Below the pieces are notes generated by a model. That model was not told the DNA's origin and did no database searches. It saw nothing but the letters and a program-made list of their open reading frames with translations. From assembly GCA_032433595.1 (NCBI GenBank), contig JASWJB010000384.1, forward strand, positions 1 through 35,789: a stretch of DNA of 35,789 nt, read 5' to 3'. The stretch comes from Conoideocrella luteorostrata. Lineage: Eukaryota; Ascomycota; Sordariomycetes; Hypocreales; Clavicipitaceae. Position numbers and translations under genes: made by a program. Shown one piece after another: positions 31,882 to 35,789 of this stretch (the first letter of the stretch is position 1; every line of letters begins with the position of its first letter).

Positions 31882-33879
31882 ATGGAGTTAAGCAAGCTTT
31901 GTCGAAGCTGTAAACAGGCATTATGTCCTGAGCAGGCTGCGCAGGATCGAGCTACTTTATCGAGGTATTTCCAACGGCACCACGAGAGCCTGGAAGATTT
32001 TTGTAATGCAGTCTCAAGCGGATGCTTCATTTGTTCAACTATATGGAAGGTCCTCAAGTCTCGTCGGCAGCCATCCTGGATCAACGGCGCTAACGCAGCC
32101 TGGAAGCCTATGATTTACAATCTCTGGAGCGAGAGAGAGGACTTGATGAGAATAACTTTAAGTGTTATATACAGCGATGAGCAGCACTTCGCGGATGTAG
32201 TATTCAGATTGATCTTACAGAGCGGTCAGTATCGCGACCTCGGTGAAACGGTCGCTAAGTGTTATTTTTATTAATCTAACGTGGCAGACAAACAAGATGA
32301 GCCCCGTTTCTTCTCTTCCGAGATGGAGCCCCAGACTTCTTCCCTCTCCACTCTTGATTTGGCTCTGCGATGGACGCTCAACTGCCACGAACGTCATTTG
32401 GAATGTCGGCAGCTTCGGACTAAGGAAGCCTGGCGGCCAACACGTCTAATTAATATTGGGACCAAAGGTGATACAAAATGGAAACTTGATTTACTTCCTG
32501 ATAAACTCCAGCACACGCCCGTTTATATGACCTTAAGCTATAGATGGGGCTTAAACGCTAATTTGCAGCTCCTTACGACGAACATTAACTCTTTTCAGGA
32601 AGGAAGACCCATTGACGACCTTCCCAGCACGTTTCGCGACGCTATTTCGATTGCGCAAAAATTTGCCGTCAGATTTCTCTGGATTGATGCGCTCTGCATC
32701 GTTCAAGATTCTAGAGCAGATTGGGAACGTGAGGCGACTACCATGGGACGTGTCTACGCCAACGCATTATGTAACATCGCTGCCGCCTCATCAGATAGCC
32801 CAGACGGAGGTCTTTTTCGAACTAGAGACCCGGAAGAGCTTCGACCGGGTCTTGTACGTGCCGTTGTGAACTCAAATGAGCCCCCGAAGACTTATTATGT
32901 GTTTGACGACGCTTACGCTAGCCGACAACTCTTCTCCAGTGCGCTACTCCAACGTGGTTGGGTATTCCAAGAGCGCCTCCTCTGTCCCAGAGTTCTCTAC
33001 TTCACAGATGAGCAAGTCTTCTGGGAATGTTTCGTCGAGCAAAAGTGCGAGGCTTTTCCGTATGGAATCCCTGGTAGTGTTTCATCTAAGAAGCGCGACA
33101 CGTCAAACATTATCTACTCTACACAAGGCCATAACGCGATGAGCCAGGAAGGTTGCTCTATTTCACCGCAAGGACTGACAACGTGGAATAATCTGGTGCA
33201 AGAGTACTCGCGATGCGAGTTTACCAAGACGAGTGACAAGTTGTTTGCTCTCGATGGATTAGCCAGTATATTCTGTGACTGGTCCAGGGATGAATACATC
33301 GCTGGACTCTGGAAATCAAATCTCGCGATACAGCTGTGCTATTCAGTGTGGGGGACTAAGCTCAAGCATCCATCAGAGTATCGTGCGCCATCGTGGAGCT
33401 GGGCTTCGCTGGACGAACACATACAGTTTCCCGGCTCACTAGAAAAGGCAACAGCGCATATATCTATACTTGCCGCCAAATCACGGCAAGGTTTGACAAT
33501 TCGCGGATACCTCTCTCAAGCGACATTTGAACCAAAAGCGCAGCAATTAGATGGGGATGTCGTCCTAAGCATCAACGGCCGGCACGTTAACGCATATATT
33601 AGCCCAGATACTGTGGATATTAAAACCCAAGAAGTGGGGATGCTGACTATTTTAACTCTACTGTCGTACCCAACAGCAGAGCGAGGCGCCGAGAACCCTA
33701 TAGAGGTAGAATGTCTTGTCCTGGAACCGGTTCTAACTACTACAACGGAAACCTATCGGCGGATTGGGATCTTGAACACATACATGAGAGAGGGCTTGGC
33801 ATCGCTTGGTGTTTGTATCCAAAAAGATAATTCTGGAACGTTAAAGGATGTCACCCTTTCTGATGTTAATCTTATATAA
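31882..33879 (+). CDS. HET-domain (heterokaryon incompatibility) protein
   Basis: Two exons, 31882-32224 and 32288-33879, intron 63 nt (donor GTCAGT, branch TCTAACG, acceptor GGCAG), encode 644 residues. The N-terminal part has a Cys-rich segment (LCRSCKQALCPEQ, SGCFICSTIWKVL) typical of HET-domain proteins. The HET domain spans about residues 190-340: YMTLSYRWG, DLPSTFRDAISIAQKF, FLWIDALCIVQDSRADW, VYANALCNIAAASS. It is followed by the usual RGWVFQERLLCPRVLYF, VFWEC and, further on, APSWSWASLD. HET domains trigger cell death when incompatible hyphae fuse, usually with a partner locus; many paralogues have unknown specificity. No partner gene lies directly beside it. The coding frame is intact throughout, unlike the NLR-type gene at the other end. 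Confidence 0.92.
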
Positions 33880-35789
33880 GCCAAGGCCGAAAGGAAATTG
33901 TAGCTTTGCATAACGCGGCGGCAAATTAAAACGCATACTGCGGCTCTAAGCTTAATCATAAACGGTGATCTATGATTTGGTTATTATGCAAGTAGTTATA
34001 CCCTGGTTCTCTGTTTGCTTGGCGCGAGCTTGGTCAGGAACAATGATTGCTACATAGGTCTAAGCAGTAATGCGTGTATATCTCTAACAACGCACTTTAC
34101 TCCTCGTTTTAGTTAGCTCTGACTATTCTTAAATTACCAAACACACAATGCTTTGCCTCCTTAATTAAGGAGCATATATTGTATTTCTGTACGCCTGGCT
34201 ATAGCTTAATGGGTAGCACAACTATGTAGAGCCCGTTCAACAACAGACTGCCGCTACAGGTATACTGTAATTATTTACGTGCCACCGTTAACTATTGTTG
34301 AGTTATGAGAGCCAGATTCATAGAGCAATTAGACGCAGTAAAAAATGGAAGAAATTAATGAAATTGATAATGTCTTATGCCTTCCAATTCCACGGGGAGT
34401 TCTTTCCTTTTATGCCTAGAATTCCGACCCGTCTCATCCGTCGATTTCCTTCGAATTCCCTCGATGTCTGACATATCCTTGCACAGCTGAAAACCTCCTG
34501 CGGTCATCAAATAGCTCCTTCAGCAGGTAATTGATGTTTACGGCAAGTGAGGTAGGCCCTCTCCGTCTAAATATTTGTGGTACGGAGGTATATTGCTTTC
34601 AATAGACCATACGTTGTGCGGGCGGATCCTCGCTCCGGAGTGGCGGTTAGCCCAGCGTCTTTGCAAATTGACCTCCAAAAGCGGCGTCGCGACCTCCATA
34701 AATGGACATCCCTACCTCAGGAAATTGACGCCCTTTTGCCGTGAACCTTCACTTTTCTTGTAATGACAGCATCGGCCTCAACTCAAGACACATACTCATG
34801 TCATATCGCATACCCATGACCAAACGACTTAGCCTCCGTCACAAATTGTCGTGACAGTTCATATCATTCTCAGCCTCTTACTGGCCGATACAAGCCCCTT
34901 GTTGCCTCGCACATGACAAATTCGGGTCCAAGAGTCTAGCGAAACCGCCATGCTGTTGATAAATTCGACGAGCATGTGGAAGCCAGAAATTTTGGTGTTT
35001 TTCCTCACATATTGAAGCTCCATTTGAGTCTTCATGCACATTGTTGAGGTTTATCTATATGTAGCCGTCTCGAGATATAATCGATTCATAGAAACGTCTG
35101 TACGAGTTTCCTCCTAGCTAGATATATGAATGTCGACAAATATCGTCTCGTTTTGCTCTGGTGTACAGCCGAAGATGCTAATTAGCAATATCATACTCGT
35201 GCGTAGCTTGTAACCTGCTATTCTATTGCTAAAAGACGTCATATCTATTATGTGGGCGGAATAGATCGTCTAGGGCGACGGGATCGAATTCACGTGAGTT
35301 GTGAACTTGACCAATTTGGTCAGAAAAAATTATATAACTATAAGTAGTGAGATTATGCCCTTTGTAACACAGACACAGAGAAGACACAGTAGTTAGGAAT
35401 CTACGAAGTTTTCCCCCGAAGTTTTTGTCAAGTGCGTTGTAAGATAACAAGAAGGTGTGCTTGTTACCCCAATAGACCAAAAAGATCCGTCAATGCAAGC
35501 GACTGCTTGCACTGCGCCTTACACCTATTTATAAGGCCTACGCGCTGCGCGCGCCAGAACTTTACATGCGTTCTGCGACTTGTGTTGAGATTAGAGTGGC
35601 ACCTTCGGAAATGATTGATGCCTCATATTAGCTAGATTCGCACGATAGTGAAAGAAGGGAGCACGATGCCAAGGAATGTAGGCCTAAGGCCACTAAATTC
35701 CAGGGAATTTCCCGGTCACTGACGGACTATATAGTAGGGTCACGATGCCCTTCAGAGGGCATCAATAAGTAAGAACATTATCTATCAAT
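33880..35789. other. AT-rich terminal stretch, no supportable gene
   Basis: Short ORFs without domains. From about 35480 to the end the sequence is denser in short inverted repeats (GCAAGCGACTGCTTGC near 35496; GATGCCCTTCAGAGGGCATC at 35744-35763) and has a TATAAGG element near 35530. This could be a remnant of an LTR or other mobile element continuing past the window. I cannot confirm it without a terminal repeat. Confidence 0.35.
35744..35763. repeat. Perfect 8-bp hairpin
   Basis: GATGCCCT and AGGGCATC pair around a TCAG loop. It sits 26 nt from the window end with no gene next to it. Function unknown. Confidence 0.5.

Noticed and set aside
34198..34262. tRNA-like string (ATAGCTTAATGGGTAGCAC followed by CCCGTTCAACAAC)
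   Set aside because: The D-arm-like part is convincing, but no anticodon stem or matching acceptor stem can be drawn at the right distances.
1..35789. CRISPR array, bacterial operon or prokaryotic terminators
   Set aside because: The DNA is eukaryotic with spliceosomal introns; the only regular repeat is the 99-nt ankyrin-coding array.

Overview
The window is nuclear DNA of a filamentous ascomycete (Pezizomycotina). The evidence is short introns (about 49-95 nt) with GTRNGT-type donors and CTAAC/CTAAT-like branch sites, a HET-domain gene, a NACHT-ankyrin NLR-type gene, a Zn2Cys6 regulator and a multimodular NRPS/PKS gene. I cannot assign genus or species.

Layout. 1-2.0 kb: no supportable gene. 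2.0-2.5 kb: an orphan Arg/Asp/Ser-rich ORF with a Cys-rich tail. 3.0-7.3 kb (minus strand): a SesA-NACHT-ankyrin gene whose 3' ankyrin array runs into a frame-broken relic. 8.5-8.9 kb: a small basic ORF. 10.55-11.66 kb (+): a two-exon REI1/ZNF622-like zinc-finger gene. 12.36-14.31 kb (-): a four-exon, 14-TM type MFS efflux transporter. 14.3-15.9 kb: a divergent promoter region. 15.94-26.03 kb (+): a nine-exon megasynthase of about 3,200 residues. 26.8-27.34 kb: a frame-broken copy of a fungal protein of unknown function. 27.79-29.77 kb (-): a four-exon Zn2Cys6 transcription factor. 31.88-33.88 kb (+): a two-exon HET-domain gene. 33.9-35.8 kb: AT-rich, no supportable gene.

The centre reads as a secondary-metabolite cluster: megasynthase, divergently transcribed exporter, and a pathway-type Zn2Cys6 regulator downstream. 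The zinc-finger gene next to the exporter may or may not belong.

The megasynthase is the most interesting object. Its order reads C-A-T-KS-T-C-A-T-R. The first four domains have the order of the tenuazonic acid synthetase TAS1. Its KS keeps the active-site Cys and first His but has Asn where the second catalytic His should be, and no acyltransferase follows it. Unlike TAS1, the KS is not terminal: a second NRPS module and a terminal NAD(P)-dependent reductase domain follow. The chemistry (cyclising KS, chain-passing KS, or in-trans extension) cannot be decided from sequence, but the layout matches no fungal synthetase I can name.

Two self/non-self recognition type genes (NLR and HET) sit on either side of the cluster, and two decayed genes are visible. 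Both fit a fast-evolving accessory region.
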